Positions 1 through 10,021 of a stretch of 64,000 nucleotides of DNA are shown piece after piece. Position 1 is the stretch's first letter. Each line of letters starts with the position of its first letter. Where the stretch lies: NCBI RefSeq assembly GCF_003367235.1, contig NZ_QRGP01000001.1, positions 868,001-932,000 on the forward strand, read 5' to 3'. The translations under genes and the position numbers were made by a program. The notes beneath the pieces were generated by a model that had not been told where the DNA came from, searched no databases, and saw only the letters and a program-made list of their open reading frames with translations. Source of the DNA: Sphingorhabdus pulchriflava (GTDB lineage: Bacteria > Pseudomonadota > Alphaproteobacteria > Sphingomonadales > Sphingomonadaceae).

Positions 1-47
1 GCCAGCAAAAGCGCCTATGTTAGCCATTGCGATTTACTGGAGACCCA

Positions 48-836
48 ATGGCCATCGACCTTTCCGAATATGAATCGGGCAAAAAATATTCTGGGAATTA
101 TGACAAGGATCTGGCGGCGCTGCAGAAGCGATTGGCGGATTTGCAAGCCTTGCATATCATCCATGACTGCAAGACCCTGATCATTGTCGAAGGCTGGGAT
201 GCTGCCGGCAAGGGAGGGGCCATAAAGCGCCTGACCGCCAATTGGGATCCGCGCTATTTTGAAGTCTATCCGATTAGTGCGCCGTCGGCTGAGGAGAAGG
301 AACGGCATTTCCTGTGGCGCTTTTGGCAAAAACTTCCGCGCGCCTGTGAAATCGCCATTCTGGACCGCAGCCATTATGGCCGCGTATTGGTCGAACGCGT
401 CGAAGGTTTCTGCTCCGAAGCCGATTGGCAGCGCGGCTATGATGAAATCAATGAGTTCGAGGCGCGCCAGCACGAAATTGGTACCAACATCATCAAGATG
501 TTTTTGCATGTTACGCAAAAGCGGCAGGATAAGGTTCTAAAAGAACGGCTTGAAGACCCGGCCAAGCGCTGGAAGGTCACCGCAGAGGATTTCCGAAACC
601 GCGAAAAGCGTGAAGAATATCTGGCGGCTATGCATGACATGTTCGCCAAAACCGACACGCGCTGGGCGCCCTGGAAGGTTTTTGATGGGAACAACCAGAA
701 AGCGGCGCGTATCGCAGTATTAAACTACATCGCCGATGAACTGGCCGCGCGAATACCTGGTGACTATCCAGAACTGGCTTCAGATATATCCGAACTGGCT
801 GAAGCGGCGTTCGGCAATCAGGCGGGTGAGGGATAG
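48..836 (+). CDS. ppk2: Polyphosphate kinase 2 family protein (PPK2)
   Basis: A cytoplasmic polyphosphate:nucleotide phosphotransferase of the single-domain PPK2 family, which usually phosphorylates nucleotides at the expense of polyphosphate. The 262-residue product has a Walker A-like loop GWDAAGKGG (K55) and a Walker B-like DRSHYGR segment (D106), followed by the helical lid region. The reading frame is open further upstream to a TTG at 27, but ATG 48 is preceded by GGAG at 39-42 with ideal spacing, so I use it. The class (ADP- or NMP-preferring) cannot be told by eye. Its 3' end overlaps the convergent greB gene by 19 bases. Confidence 0.93.
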   Translation: MAIDLSEYESGKKYSGNYDKDLAALQKRLADLQALHIIHDCKTLIIVEGWDAAGKGGAIKRLTANWDPRYFEVYPISAPSAEEKERHFLWRFWQKLPRACEIAILDRSHYGRVLVERVEGFCSEADWQRGYDEINEFEARQHEIGTNIIKMFLHVTQKRQDKVLKERLEDPAKRWKVTAEDFRNREKREEYLAAMHDMFAKTDTRWAPWKVFDGNNQKAARIAVLNYIADELAARIPGDYPELASDISELAEAAFGNQAGEG

Positions 837-1312
837 TCGATCCCTACTATTTCCCATTCCTTTGGCCCGCCGGGCAACTGGACGGTTCGTAAATCACCAA
901 TTTGAGAGCCACGCAATGCCCTCGCTAAAGGTGAGTTCCATCCGATCCGGTTCGAAGTAGCGTCTGCCTCGTCGTCGCCGACAATCGTGACGCTGCGCTG
1001 ATTATCGTCCTCGTCCGCCAATGTTACCGTTGCGCCAAAATAGACGCGGCTGCGATCATCTTGGTGCGCGGGGTCGATGACCTTCGCAAATTTCATCTGC
1101 TTGGATAGTCGACCCAGTTTCCGGTCAATCTCGCGCAGGCGCTGGCGGCCATAGATATAGTCGCCATTTTCGCTGCGATCGCCGTTGCCGGCTGCCCAGC
1201 TGACGATTTCCACCACCTTCGGGCGTTCGTCAGCGAACAGTCGCTCATATTCGGCTCGCAACGCCGAAAAGCCCGACGGGGTAATCGGGTTGGTTCGCTC
1301 GCTAATTGACAT
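818..1312 (-). CDS. greB: Transcription elongation factor GreB
   Basis: A Gre factor that enters the RNA polymerase secondary channel and stimulates cleavage of backtracked transcripts. The 164-residue protein has the N-terminal coiled coil with the acidic tip motif NGDRSENGDYIYG and the C-terminal FKBP-like domain. The motif and the following RLREIDRK segment are GreB-like rather than GreA-like. ATG 1312 follows the upstream slt stop codon by four bases, so the two genes are probably co-transcribed. A TTG directly upstream adds only one residue. The end overlaps the convergent ppk2 gene. Confidence 0.92.
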   Translation of the reverse strand: MSISERTNPITPSGFSALRAEYERLFADERPKVVEIVSWAAGNGDRSENGDYIYGRQRLREIDRKLGRLSKQMKFAKVIDPAHQDDRSRVYFGATVTLADEDDNQRSVTIVGDDEADATSNRIGWNSPLARALRGSQIGDLRTVQLPGGPKEWEIVGIDYPSPA

Positions 1313-1316
1313 CAAA

Positions 1317-3320
1317 TCAGCCGACCGACTTCTTTCCCAGATAATGGCTCAGCGGCGTGTTGTTCCGATAGCGCGCCTTGTCGGGGTTCAGATGGTCATA
1401 CATCACTGCATTTTCCAGAACGCGTTGCACATAGTTGCGCGTTTCGAAAATTGGGATCTGCTCAATCCAGTCGAGAATGTCGATGCCACCGCTGCGCGGA
1501 TCGCCATTGCGGGCGAGCCATTTGTTTACATTGCCAGGTCCTGCATTATAGGCCGCAACTGCTAGCGGATAGCTGCCATTATAATAGCTCAGCATGCGCT
1601 GAAAATAGGTCGAACCCAGCTGAATGTTATAGGCGGTGTCGCTGTTCAATGCCTCAGGGCGATAGGCGAGGGCGATTTTGCCCGATGTTTCGCGCGCTGT
1701 TCCCGGCATCAACTGCATCAGCCCACGGGCGCCCGCATGACTGGTAGCGTTGCGATCAAACTGGCTTTCCTGTCGAGCAATGGCGTGGATGAAGGTCCAG
1801 TTGCCTGCGTGCTCTGGCGGTACGGCGACGGTCGGATAGCCCAGGCGGATTAGGCCGTCATGCCCTTCGATACGTGCGCTGCGGGCTGCGATGACCGACA
1901 GGTCGGGGCGGCCGATCAGGTTAGACCAGGCGAACAAGCTTTTGAAATCACTCTCGGTTTTTGCCGAATTCGAAAGTGCTTTCATAAAGCTGTTCGAATC
2001 TCTCCAGCCCGGGAATGAGGAAGACATTCGGGCAGCGGTATATGTTGGCGGCACTGCGTTGGCGGCCAGTTGCGGTAAGGCCGGTGCAGGCGGCACTGCA
2101 GGCAGCGGACGACCCAGCGCCTCAAGTGCCAATTGGCCGTGGAAGAAATCATAATAGCGCGCGGCATCAGCGAAATATTGCTGGGCCAATTGTTGGTCGC
2201 CCGCCTTTTTCGCTGCACGACCAGCCCAATACAGCCCTTTGGCGCGCGTTTGTGGCGTGCGCGCCCCCGCAGTGTAGAGCTTGAACGCCTCAATGGCTTC
2301 ACGCGGACGACCCAGTTTGTAATAGGCCGCTTCGCCCGCCAGCCAGGCCAGACTGGTATAGGTGTCACGGGTCGACAGGTCCAGCTTGGTTATATCGGTG
2401 CCTGCAGGGAAAGCATCAGTCAGCTTCGATGCAATCCGATAGGCCATATCGATTTGGCCATCGGTTTCCGCCGCTTCGGCATTGGTCAACAGCACTTTCA
2501 GCCAGTCGCGCGCTACATGCGGAGGTGCGGACAATGTCGGACGGTTGGCGAGCAACTCGCGCGCAGCCCAGCTGTTTCCCGACGCGCGGAGTGCCGCAAT
2601 GCGTTCCATCAAAAGTCCGGCATCCGACAGGCCGGCCTGACCAACTGCCGCGAATTTTGCTGCTGCATCGGGGGCCTTGAGTTCGTGCGCCAATTGCGCC
2701 TCAAGAACCGGACGGCGTTCGGACGAGGTGTAAGGTAGCCATTTCTGCGCCGCACGAGATGCATTAGACCAGAGCAGACGGCTGGCGCGCGCGTCATGGT
2801 CTGCCGCGGTCAATTTACCTGCCATCAGTTGGAACAGGCGATTTTCGTCATCATCGGTCAACGGACCTTCGCGCCAGGCACGGCGGCCCCATTGCTCGGC
2901 ACGCGCCTTGTCACCCGTTGCCGCTAGCGCGAGCGCGAATTTTGCGCGGCCGCCATTGGTCGTCGGCTCTAGACGGTCAAAATAGGCAACAACCTGATTG
3001 GGTGACCAACTCAGCACGTTAATTGCTTGTTCGGCATTTCTGCGCATTTCATCGGTATTGGGCCAATCCGGATAAGTCATCAGGAACGACGCATATTCGG
3101 AAAAGCTGTACTGGCCCGACTGGCTCAGCATCCGCCAGCGTTGCAGCGCGGCAGGAACATTGCCGCCGCTGGGATCAACCATGGCAGTTGGCACATTGCT
3201 GGCCTCACCTATGCCCGTACGCCAGATAATTTCAGTTGTCTCGGGCGTGTTGGCGGCGAATGCAGAAGCTGGAATTGCCAGCAGCGAAGCGGAAATCAGG
3301 TGCTTTACCATGCGCGACAT
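1317..3320 (-). CDS. slt: Soluble lytic murein transglycosylase
   Basis: A periplasmic lytic transglycosylase that cleaves peptidoglycan glycan strands. The 667-residue product starts with a signal peptide (VKHLISASLLAIPASAFA), continues with a long alpha-helical superhelix of TPR-like repeats, and ends with a goose-type lysozyme (SLT) domain in which IARQESQFD holds the catalytic glutamate E518, followed by GLMQLMPGTA. The frame extends upstream to 3371, but ATG 3320 is preceded by AAGGAGG (3332-3338 complement) and opens directly into the signal peptide. It heads a two-gene unit with greB. The promoter must lie in the short gap shared with divergent dapA. Confidence 0.93.
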   Translation of the reverse strand: MSRMVKHLISASLLAIPASAFAANTPETTEIIWRTGIGEASNVPTAMVDPSGGNVPAALQRWRMLSQSGQYSFSEYASFLMTYPDWPNTDEMRRNAEQAINVLSWSPNQVVAYFDRLEPTTNGGRAKFALALAATGDKARAEQWGRRAWREGPLTDDDENRLFQLMAGKLTAADHDARASRLLWSNASRAAQKWLPYTSSERRPVLEAQLAHELKAPDAAAKFAAVGQAGLSDAGLLMERIAALRASGNSWAARELLANRPTLSAPPHVARDWLKVLLTNAEAAETDGQIDMAYRIASKLTDAFPAGTDITKLDLSTRDTYTSLAWLAGEAAYYKLGRPREAIEAFKLYTAGARTPQTRAKGLYWAGRAAKKAGDQQLAQQYFADAARYYDFFHGQLALEALGRPLPAVPPAPALPQLAANAVPPTYTAARMSSSFPGWRDSNSFMKALSNSAKTESDFKSLFAWSNLIGRPDLSVIAARSARIEGHDGLIRLGYPTVAVPPEHAGNWTFIHAIARQESQFDRNATSHAGARGLMQLMPGTARETSGKIALAYRPEALNSDTAYNIQLGSTYFQRMLSYYNGSYPLAVAAYNAGPGNVNKWLARNGDPRSGGIDILDWIEQIPIFETRNYVQRVLENAVMYDHLNPDKARYRNNTPLSHYLGKKSVG

Positions 3321-3407
3321 ATTATGGGCTGCCTCCTTAGTGGGCGATGAACCGTTTTCCCTTGCGGTCATATACCCTGTTAATGGCGACTTTAGAGAGT
3401 GATTTCC

Positions 3408-4283
3408 ATGTTTTCGGGTTCAATACCGGCTCTGGTGACTCCTTTTTGCGACGGAGCGTTTTCCGAGTCGCATTTCCGTGCGCTTGTCGACTGGCAAATA
3501 GCTGAAGGTTCGAGCGCGCTGGTCCCCTGTGGAACTACGGGTGAGGCACCGACCTTGTCTTTTGAAGAGCATTATCGTGTTATTTCGATCTGTATCGAGC
3601 AGGCGGCTGGTCGGGTTCCTGTTATCGCCGGCTGTGGTTCAAACGATACCGCCACTGCGGTGCGCCATATGGAGTTCGCCAAGTCGGAAGGGGCGGCAGC
3701 TGCTCTTGTTGTCGCTCCATATTACAACCGGCCTAATCAGGACGGCATATTTGCCCATTATGCGCATCTCGCCGAAAAGAGCGATTTGCCAATCATCGTC
3801 TATAACGTGCCTGCGCGAACGGTGACCGATATCTTGCCATCGACGCTTGCCCGTCTTGCCGAAATTCCGACCATAGTGGGCGTCAAGGACGCCAGCGGTC
3901 AAATTGCGCGTGTGGGCGATCACCGGCTCGGTTGCGGGACGGATTTCTGCCAGCTTTCGGGCAATGACGATATGGCGCTGGCGTTCAATGCTGCGGGAGG
4001 CACGGGCTGCATTTCGGTGACAGCCAATGTGGCGCCAAAGCTGTGTGCCGAATTTCAGTCCGCTTGCGCAAACGGCAACTTCGAATTGGCACGTGTTCTG
4101 AATGATCGCTTGCATCCTCTTCATTCAGCACTGTTTACTGATGCGTCTCCCGGGCCTGTCAAATATGCCATGGCCCGTGTCATCGAAGGCTTTCCGGAAG
4201 AACTGCGTCTGCCTCTCGTCCCTGCGTCGGCAGCAAGCCGAAAAGCGGTGGATGCAGCGCTGGAGGTAGCAGGACTGGTCTGA
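3408..4283 (+). CDS. dapA: 4-hydroxy-tetrahydrodipicolinate synthase
   Basis: Condenses pyruvate with aspartate semialdehyde, the first committed step of the diaminopimelate/lysine branch that supplies peptidoglycan and lysine synthesis. The 291-residue TIM barrel has the GTTGEAPTL pyruvate-binding motif, the catalytic tyrosine in YNVPAR (Y132) and the Schiff-base lysine in GVKDASG (K160), matching E. coli DapA positions closely. ATG 3408 is chosen over an in-frame GTG at 3399 because GAGAG lies 8 bases ahead. The stop codon overlaps the smpB start by one base. Confidence 0.96.
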   Translation: MFSGSIPALVTPFCDGAFSESHFRALVDWQIAEGSSALVPCGTTGEAPTLSFEEHYRVISICIEQAAGRVPVIAGCGSNDTATAVRHMEFAKSEGAAAALVVAPYYNRPNQDGIFAHYAHLAEKSDLPIIVYNVPARTVTDILPSTLARLAEIPTIVGVKDASGQIARVGDHRLGCGTDFCQLSGNDDMALAFNAAGGTGCISVTANVAPKLCAEFQSACANGNFELARVLNDRLHPLHSALFTDASPGPVKYAMARVIEGFPEELRLPLVPASAASRKAVDAALEVAGLV

Positions 4284-4768
4284 TGGCACGCCCCAAACCC
4301 GAAGCTTTTCAAAAAGCCAAAACCGTCGCCGAAAACCGGCGGGCGCGTTACGATTATCATATCGAGGACAAATATGAAGCTGGGATTGCGTTGACTGGCA
4401 CCGAGGTTAAGTCGCTGCGATTCGGCGAAGGGTCGATTGCAGAAAGCTATGCCGAGGTGAAGGATGGCGGCGAGGTATGGTTGATTAACGCCAACATCCC
4501 TGAATTCAGTCACGGAAACCGATATAATCACGAACCGAAGCGTCCCCGTAAATTGCTCCTTAATGCGCGTGAGATTAATAAGCTGCATGGCGCAGTGGCC
4601 CGGCAGGGGATGACATTGGTTCCACTGTCCATATATTTTAACAACCGTGGGCGTGCTAAGGTCGAACTGGCGCTCGCAAAAGGCAAGAAAGCGCCGGACA
4701 AACGGGCGACCGAAAAAGAGCGGGACTGGAAGCGGGAACAGGGTCGGATAATGCGGGATCGCGGATGA
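4283..4768 (+). CDS. smpB: SsrA-binding protein SmpB
   Basis: The tmRNA-binding partner in trans-translation, which rescues stalled ribosomes. The 161-residue product has the typical [14 protein letters not shown] / GTEVKSLR N-terminal core, an [12 protein letters not shown] segment and a basic C-terminal tail ([14 protein letters not shown]) that mimics the codon-anticodon helix. It starts within the dapA stop codon (TGATG) and ends within the next start codon (ATGA), so dapA, smpB and the DUF2062 gene form one operon. The tmRNA gene itself is not seen in the window. Confidence 0.97.
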   Translation: MARPKPEAFQKAKTVAENRRARYDYHIEDKYEAGIALTGTEVKSLRFGEGSIAESYAEVKDGGEVWLINANIPEFSHGNRYNHEPKRPRKLLLNAREINKLHGAVARQGMTLVPLSIYFNNRGRAKVELALAKGKKAPDKRATEKERDWKREQGRIMRDRG

Positions 4769-5331
4769 GCAGATTGACGAAGTGGATACATGAACAAGCA
4801 CCGACTCGGGAAAGTTTCGAGCGGAGCAAGTTTTTGCGTCCCTTTGCGCAACGTGTTTTCCATCCAGCGCTCTGGAGATTTACCCGCCGTTCAGTGCCGC
4901 GCGGCGTCGCACTCGGGCTGCTTGTCGGCATCTTCTTGCTCATCCCTGGTGTTCAAATTGCCGGTGTTGCGCTGCTCGCATTGCCCGTTCGGGCCAATAT
5001 CCCTATCGGTGCGGCGATGACTTTCCTCAGCATGCCAGCGACGACGCCGCTCATTCTGGCTGCTTCGCTTTATGTCGGAAATGGCTTGCTTCATCTGAAA
5101 GCGGATTTGTTCCAGCTACAGCGTTTGATGGACTCTGGTGCGCCAGTCTCGGCATGGCTCAATTGGCTACTCTCCGACGCAGCTCCGGCTATGGTTGTCG
5201 GGCTTGCGGTGATTTCAGTCGTCAGTGCAGCCATCGGTTATCTCGTCGCCACATGGTTCTGGCGTTGGCGCATTGCAGGAAAATGGCGTCGTCGGTCGAT
5301 GGCTCATGTCACTGGTGGATCGGCAATTTAG
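4765..5331 (+). CDS. DUF2062 family membrane protein
   Basis: A 188-residue inner-membrane protein of the uncharacterised DUF2062 family. It has a basic, helical N-terminus, a family-typical stretch ([18 protein letters not shown]) and three to four hydrophobic segments, the last one at residues about 140-165, followed by a short basic tail. The ATGA overlap with smpB indicates translational coupling. The function is unknown in the family; members are often annotated near cell-envelope or translation genes. Confidence 0.82.
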   Translation: MSRLTKWIHEQAPTRESFERSKFLRPFAQRVFHPALWRFTRRSVPRGVALGLLVGIFLLIPGVQIAGVALLALPVRANIPIGAAMTFLSMPATTPLILAASLYVGNGLLHLKADLFQLQRLMDSGAPVSAWLNWLLSDAAPAMVVGLAVISVVSAAIGYLVATWFWRWRIAGKWRRRSMAHVTGGSAI

Positions 5332-5332
5332 C

Positions 5333-5350
5333 GCCGGACGCTATTCCGGC
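5333..5350 (+). terminator. Short hairpin after the dapA-smpB-DUF2062 operon
   Basis: A perfect 6-bp stem GCCGGA / TCCGGC with a 6-base loop starts within two bases of the DUF2062 stop codon. The following bases (TAGATATTCC) are only mildly T-rich, so intrinsic termination is weakly supported. Confidence 0.35.
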
Positions 5351-5411
5351 TAGATATTCCCCATGACGAGTCGCGATCGGCTCGCGTTGAAAAACTGGGG
5401 AGTTTTCCAAA

Positions 5412-7457
5412 ATGACACCGTTGAAGAAACTGGCCGTTCTGGCTGGCGCATCGCTTTCCGCAATTTCGGTCTCTGCGCCCGCTCAGGCAAATGAAACAGA
5501 GTCAACTGCCGAGTCGAAAAACCCTGAGCTGGGAACTTTCGGTTTCGACACCACAGGCATGGACGGCAGCACACCTGCGGGCGAAAATTTCTATGCCTTT
5601 GCCAATGGCGAGTGGGCGAAGCGCACCGAAATTCCGGCCGACAAATCCAACTATGGAATGTTCACCAAGCTCGACGATCTTTCGAAGGAGCGGGTGAAGC
5701 AAGTACTTGAAGAGGAAAAGGCGAAGAAAGCGAGCAAAGCGGGCAACGCCTATGCCAGCTATCTGGACGAAGCCCGGGTTGAAAAACTGGGTCTGAAACC
5801 GATTCAGCCCTGGTTGAAGAAAATCCGTGCAATCAAGACGCACAAGGATTTGGAAAAGCTGCTGCCAGTTGCTGCGCGTAACGGCGTGGGTGGTCCTTTT
5901 GCGGGATTTGTTGGGCAGGATGACAAGGAACCCGACAATTATATTTTCACAATCTTCCAGGCCGGAACCGGACTGCCTGACCGTGACATGTATCTGGTCG
6001 ACAACCCGAAATATGAAGAGATCCGAACGGCCTATAAATCCTATTTGGGCAAGATGCTGGCCCTTGCAGGAGAGAAGAACGTTGAAGCCCGCGCAGACCG
6101 GATATTCGCAATGGAAAAGGCTATCGCCGAAGTCCATTGGACGCGTGAAGACAGTTCGGATGCGAACAAGGTCTATAACAAGATGACCCTGACCGAATTG
6201 GGCGCAATCACACCCGGGCTCGATACGTTATCGGTTGTAAAGGGGTTGAGCCCGAAAATCGAACATGTGCTGGTTAGCCAGCCCAGCGCGATCACGGGTA
6301 TCGCCAAGATATTCGGTTCGACCGACATCGCGACGCTGAAAGACGCGATGCTCGTAGGAAGTCTGGCCAGCTACTCCAATTCGCTGCCCAATAAGGTGGC
6401 CGATACGGTTTTCGCTTTTTACGGCACAACCTTGTCGGGCACTCCGGCTCGGGAACCGCGCTGGAAACGGGCGGTCGGTTTTACCGAAGGCGTGGTCGGC
6501 GATGAGGTTGGCAAGTCTTATGCCGAACGATTCTTCCCTGCCGAAAGCAAGGTGGCAATTGATCTGCTGGTCAAAAATGTACTCGGTGCCATGGGGCGCC
6601 GGATCGACGGCCTCGACTGGATGCAGCCACAAACGAAGGTTCGGGCAAAGGCAAAGCTTGCCAATTTCACCACCAAAATCGGCTATCCGGACCGATGGAA
6701 GGATTATTCCAAGCTGCAAATTGCCCGTAATGACCTGTTCGGCAATGAGCTGCGCGCGAACAACTGGCAGTTTGATGACAATATCAGCAAGCTGGGCCAG
6801 CCAATCCGTCGATGGGAGTGGGGCATGTCGCCCCAGACTATCAACGCATATGCAAATTTCAGCATGAACGAGATCGTCTTCCCGGCGGCTATTTTGCAGC
6901 CACCCTTTTTCGACCCCAAGGCGGATCCTGCCATCAACTATGGGGGTATCGGTGCCGTCATCGGCCATGAAGTTAGCCACCATTTTGACGATCAAGGATC
7001 AAAATATGACGAAAAGGGTCGCTTGTCCGACTGGTGGACTGAAGCTGACGTTACTGCCTTCAAACAGGCCAGTGAAGCGCTTATCAAACAATATGATGCC
7101 TATGAAATTTTCCCTGGCGCAAATGTGAAGGGTGAATTCACCCTGGGTGAAAATATTGGCGATCTTGCTGGCCTGACCATCGCCTATGAAGCCTATAAGG
7201 CATCGCTGGGGGGCAAAGAGGCGCCTGTGATCGACGGTTACACAGGCGACCAGCGATTCTTCCTTGGCTGGGCACAGGTGTGGCGACGCAACTATCGCGA
7301 AAACAATCTGCGAAACCGGTTGATAACTGACCCGCACAGTCCTTCGGAGCAGCGTGTATGGGTGGTGCGCAACCTTGACAAATGGTATGAGGCGTTCCAG
7401 CCGAAACAAGGCGAAAAGCTGTACCTCAAATCGGGGGACCGCGTCCGGATCTGGTAA
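5412..7457 (+). CDS. M13 family zinc metallopeptidase (neprilysin/PepO-like)
   Basis: A secreted zinc endopeptidase of the M13 family acting on short peptides, probably periplasmic. The 681-residue product has a signal peptide ending in APAQA, the N-terminal M13 domain starting with the AFANGEWAK motif, the catalytic HEVSH motif (H519-E520-H523), the third zinc ligand in GENIGDLAG (E580/D584) and the substrate motif NAYANFSMNEIVFPA. It lies 13 bases upstream of cckA, but a functional link is not evident. A GGGAG precedes the ATG at a usual distance. Confidence 0.93.
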   Translation: MTPLKKLAVLAGASLSAISVSAPAQANETESTAESKNPELGTFGFDTTGMDGSTPAGENFYAFANGEWAKRTEIPADKSNYGMFTKLDDLSKERVKQVLEEEKAKKASKAGNAYASYLDEARVEKLGLKPIQPWLKKIRAIKTHKDLEKLLPVAARNGVGGPFAGFVGQDDKEPDNYIFTIFQAGTGLPDRDMYLVDNPKYEEIRTAYKSYLGKMLALAGEKNVEARADRIFAMEKAIAEVHWTREDSSDANKVYNKMTLTELGAITPGLDTLSVVKGLSPKIEHVLVSQPSAITGIAKIFGSTDIATLKDAMLVGSLASYSNSLPNKVADTVFAFYGTTLSGTPAREPRWKRAVGFTEGVVGDEVGKSYAERFFPAESKVAIDLLVKNVLGAMGRRIDGLDWMQPQTKVRAKAKLANFTTKIGYPDRWKDYSKLQIARNDLFGNELRANNWQFDDNISKLGQPIRRWEWGMSPQTINAYANFSMNEIVFPAAILQPPFFDPKADPAINYGGIGAVIGHEVSHHFDDQGSKYDEKGRLSDWWTEADVTAFKQASEALIKQYDAYEIFPGANVKGEFTLGENIGDLAGLTIAYEAYKASLGGKEAPVIDGYTGDQRFFLGWAQVWRRNYRENNLRNRLITDPHSPSEQRVWVVRNLDKWYEAFQPKQGEKLYLKSGDRVRIW

Positions 7458-7470
7458 GTAAGGAAACACA

Positions 7471-9882
7471 TTGGCTGGCAGCCTGCGACCTTCGCATCTT
7501 GAAATTTTGGGAGCTGAAGACGGGGCTGCCGGACCAAGCGATCGGTTCGCTTTAGGCGGGGTTGCTGCTGCAGCTCTGCTTTCCTTGCTGCTTATCTGGT
7601 TGGCGTCGGGAAGCTGGCAACTGCTTGCTGCTGTAGGCGCAGGGTTGCTGGCGCTGTCGGCATTGGTAGTCTATGGTAGTCGCCTGCGTCCCAATGCTGA
7701 CGCAGCAGAAGGTGTTCTGCCTCCCGATTGGTCGGTGACTTATGCTGCCCTGGAATTCGACAAATCGGCGGCGGCCGTCAGCGATAGGGCGGGGCGGTTG
7801 TTATGTGCGAACAGTCGCTTCGGTCTGTGGTTCGAAGGCTTGCGTGCCCCGCCCGATTTAGGGCTTGATACTGCATCGCAGGAATTGCTCGTTAGTGCAG
7901 GACGTTCTGCCTGGCGCGATGGCGGCGCCGTCATCGACAAAATAACAAAACGCGCGATCGACTATCGCGTCGACGTGCGCCGGTCGGGGACGGGCGACGA
8001 ATATCTGCTGTGGCGCTTTACCCCAGTTGAAGCCTTGAATGTCGAAGCACAGGCGAATGAATTTGCTTCGGGAAAGCTCGGCCGTACCTTGGCCCAGGCG
8101 GGTATTATGGTCGCAACGGTCGGTGGCGAAGGGCGCATCCGATCTTCCAATCCTGCCTTTGCTCTGCGCGCCGGGGGAAGTGAAACCGCTAATATTTCCA
8201 ACCGGGATTGCGCCGGTTTCCTTCAGGTTGATGAAAAAGGTGGAATCTCCTTCACCCGCGAAGGCAAGCATGCTCCGCCCATCCGGTTGCTGCATGTTCC
8301 GCTTGATGGGGACAAGCATGATGGACCAGCCTTGCTTTTTGCGATCGATGACGACGGAAAGTCGGGCGATGGTGTCGCCTCGCATGTGCACATTGAACAT
8401 CTCCTATCCAACCTTCCGCTTGGGTTGGCTTTGGTCGACCGCGACGGGCGTTTCTTGTTCGCAAATGATGCCTTCGCAAGGGTGGCTGGCATTTCTCCGG
8501 ACAAATTGCCGCCCTATCCCGGCGATCTGGTGATTGCCGAAGACAAGTCGGCAGTTTCGGACACAATTCGGCGCTATGCCGGGGGGCAATCGATGTCTGG
8601 CGACATTGCGATACGCCTGAAAGAACAACCCGACGAAGCCGTAGCTCTCTCCATCGCAAGTGTGCGTGGCTTGGGCAATGCTGCCGTGCTTTTGGGGTTG
8701 AAAGACAATAGCGAGGAAACCCGGCTGAAGCGGCAGGTGGCACAAGCAACCAAGATGCAGGCGGTCGGGCAACTTGCCGGCGGGGTAGCGCATGATTTCA
8801 ACAATATCCTGACCGCGATTATCGGATATTGCGACCTGATGTTGCTGCGGCATCCGCCGGGCGACAGCGACTATGACGATATCCAGCAGATCAAGAATAA
8901 TTCCAATCGCGCCGCCAGCCTGACACGGCAATTGCTTGCCTTTTCGCGCCAGCAAACGTTGCGCCCGCAGATATTGCAGCTTCCGGATGTGGTGTCGGAG
9001 GTGTCACATCTGCTGAAGCGCCTATTGGGTGAAAAGGTCCAATTGGAGGTAAACCATGGTCGCGGCCTCGGCGCGGTGCGGGCCGACCCCGGCCAGCTCG
9101 AACAGGTGATTATCAATCTGGGCGTCAATGCCCGTGATGCGATGCCCAAGGGTGGTGTGCTGCATATCGAGACGCGGCAGGTGTCGCAGGCCGACGTGCG
9201 CGCGATGCGCAGCGAGATATTGCCCATTGGTGATTATGCCTTGCTGTCGGTTTCGGACAGCGGAACCGGTATTTCGCGTGAAAATCTTTCGAAGATTTTC
9301 GAGCCCTTTTTTACGACCAAAGAGGTCGGTAAGGGTACGGGTCTGGGTCTGTCGACCGTCTATGGCATCGTGAAGCAATCGGGTGGATTCATCTTTGCTG
9401 ATTCCGAACCGGGGCAGGGTACCCGTTTCGATATCTACTTGCCGACCTATGCCGGTTCGACCCCACCTGTTGCAAGCAAAGCCATCGAGAACAAATCTGA
9501 TTCTGCCGAGGAACTGTGGGGTTCGGAATCTATCCTTTTGGTCGAAGATGAAGACATGGTCCGCGCCGTCGCCGAACGTGCGCTCGTTCGTCAGGGTTAT
9601 ACGGTTGAAACGGCGCGCGATGGTGAAGAGGCGCTCGACCTGTTTGTCAGTGGCAAACGCTACGATTTGGTGGTGTCGGATGTGGTCATGCCCAACATGG
9701 ATGGCCCCAGCATGGCTCGCAAGTTGCGCGCTGACTATGGTGAGATGCGAATATTGTTCATGTCCGGCTATGCGGAGGAGCAATTGCGTCAGTCGATTAA
9801 CATCGACAACGTCCACTTTCTTCCAAAGCCGTTCTCCGTGCAGCAGATAGCCGAGGCCGTCAAAAACGCGCTTAAAAACTGA
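7471..9882 (+). CDS. cckA: CckA-type cell-cycle hybrid histidine kinase
   Basis: A membrane hybrid kinase that in alphaproteobacteria feeds phosphate through ChpT to CtrA. The 803-residue product has two N-terminal transmembrane helices (about 25-70), PAS-like regions, a HisKA box [11 protein letters not shown] with H441, an HATPase domain ([25 protein letters not shown]) and a C-terminal receiver with D737 in [10 protein letters not shown]. The HisKA and HATPase segments match CckA closely. The start is a TTG: TAAGGAA at 7459-7465 lies 5 bases before it, and no ATG is available. Assignment to CckA is family knowledge; ctrA and chpT are not in the window. Confidence 0.9.
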   Translation: MAGSLRPSHLEILGAEDGAAGPSDRFALGGVAAAALLSLLLIWLASGSWQLLAAVGAGLLALSALVVYGSRLRPNADAAEGVLPPDWSVTYAALEFDKSAAAVSDRAGRLLCANSRFGLWFEGLRAPPDLGLDTASQELLVSAGRSAWRDGGAVIDKITKRAIDYRVDVRRSGTGDEYLLWRFTPVEALNVEAQANEFASGKLGRTLAQAGIMVATVGGEGRIRSSNPAFALRAGGSETANISNRDCAGFLQVDEKGGISFTREGKHAPPIRLLHVPLDGDKHDGPALLFAIDDDGKSGDGVASHVHIEHLLSNLPLGLALVDRDGRFLFANDAFARVAGISPDKLPPYPGDLVIAEDKSAVSDTIRRYAGGQSMSGDIAIRLKEQPDEAVALSIASVRGLGNAAVLLGLKDNSEETRLKRQVAQATKMQAVGQLAGGVAHDFNNILTAIIGYCDLMLLRHPPGDSDYDDIQQIKNNSNRAASLTRQLLAFSRQQTLRPQILQLPDVVSEVSHLLKRLLGEKVQLEVNHGRGLGAVRADPGQLEQVIINLGVNARDAMPKGGVLHIETRQVSQADVRAMRSEILPIGDYALLSVSDSGTGISRENLSKIFEPFFTTKEVGKGTGLGLSTVYGIVKQSGGFIFADSEPGQGTRFDIYLPTYAGSTPPVASKAIENKSDSAEELWGSESILLVEDEDMVRAVAERALVRQGYTVETARDGEEALDLFVSGKRYDLVVSDVVMPNMDGPSMARKLRADYGEMRILFMSGYAEEQLRQSINIDNVHFLPKPFSVQQIAEAVKNALKN

Positions 9883-9913
9883 AGGTATTGAATATAAAAG
9901 AATTTAATTTTCC

Positions 9914-9928
9914 GTTCCACTCTTGTTC
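9914..9928 (+). promoter_or_regulatory. LexA (SOS) box 1 upstream of recA
   Basis: The sequence GTTC-CACTCTT-GTTC is an exact match to the alphaproteobacterial LexA operator GTTC-N7-GTTC. It ends 93 bases before the recA ATG. Its second half also begins a perfect palindrome TTGTTCT-ATA-AGAACAA at 9923-9939. It would overlap the likely -35 region of a promoter whose -10 may be CATAAT at 9948-9953. Confidence 0.88.
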
Positions 9929-9947
9929 TATAAGAACAAAGGCGATA

Positions 9948-9953
9948 CATAAT
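9948..9953 (+). promoter_or_regulatory. Possible recA -10 element
   Basis: CATAAT matches the sigma-70 -10 consensus at five of six positions. A TTGTTC at 9923-9928, within SOS box 1, is a weak -35 at 19-bp spacing. Transcription would start near SOS box 2. The promoter call is inference. Confidence 0.35.
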
Positions 9954-9958
9954 CGTCA

Positions 9959-9973
9959 GTTCCGGTAATGTTC
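9959..9973 (+). promoter_or_regulatory. LexA (SOS) box 2 upstream of recA
   Basis: GTTC-CGGTAAT-GTTC is a second exact GTTC-N7-GTTC match, 45 bp centre to centre from box 1 and 48 bases before the recA ATG. Its position near the presumed transcription start fits repression by LexA. Confidence 0.85.
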
Positions 9974-10021
9974 TGGTGGTGAGAATATCGGAACCGGACA
10001 CGCTATCCAAGGAGTGGAACA

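Noticed and set aside
3380-3394. TTAA-N7-TTTA before dapA as a CtrA site
   Set aside because: One mismatch and no supporting second site; such matches are expected by chance and dapA is not a likely cell-cycle target.
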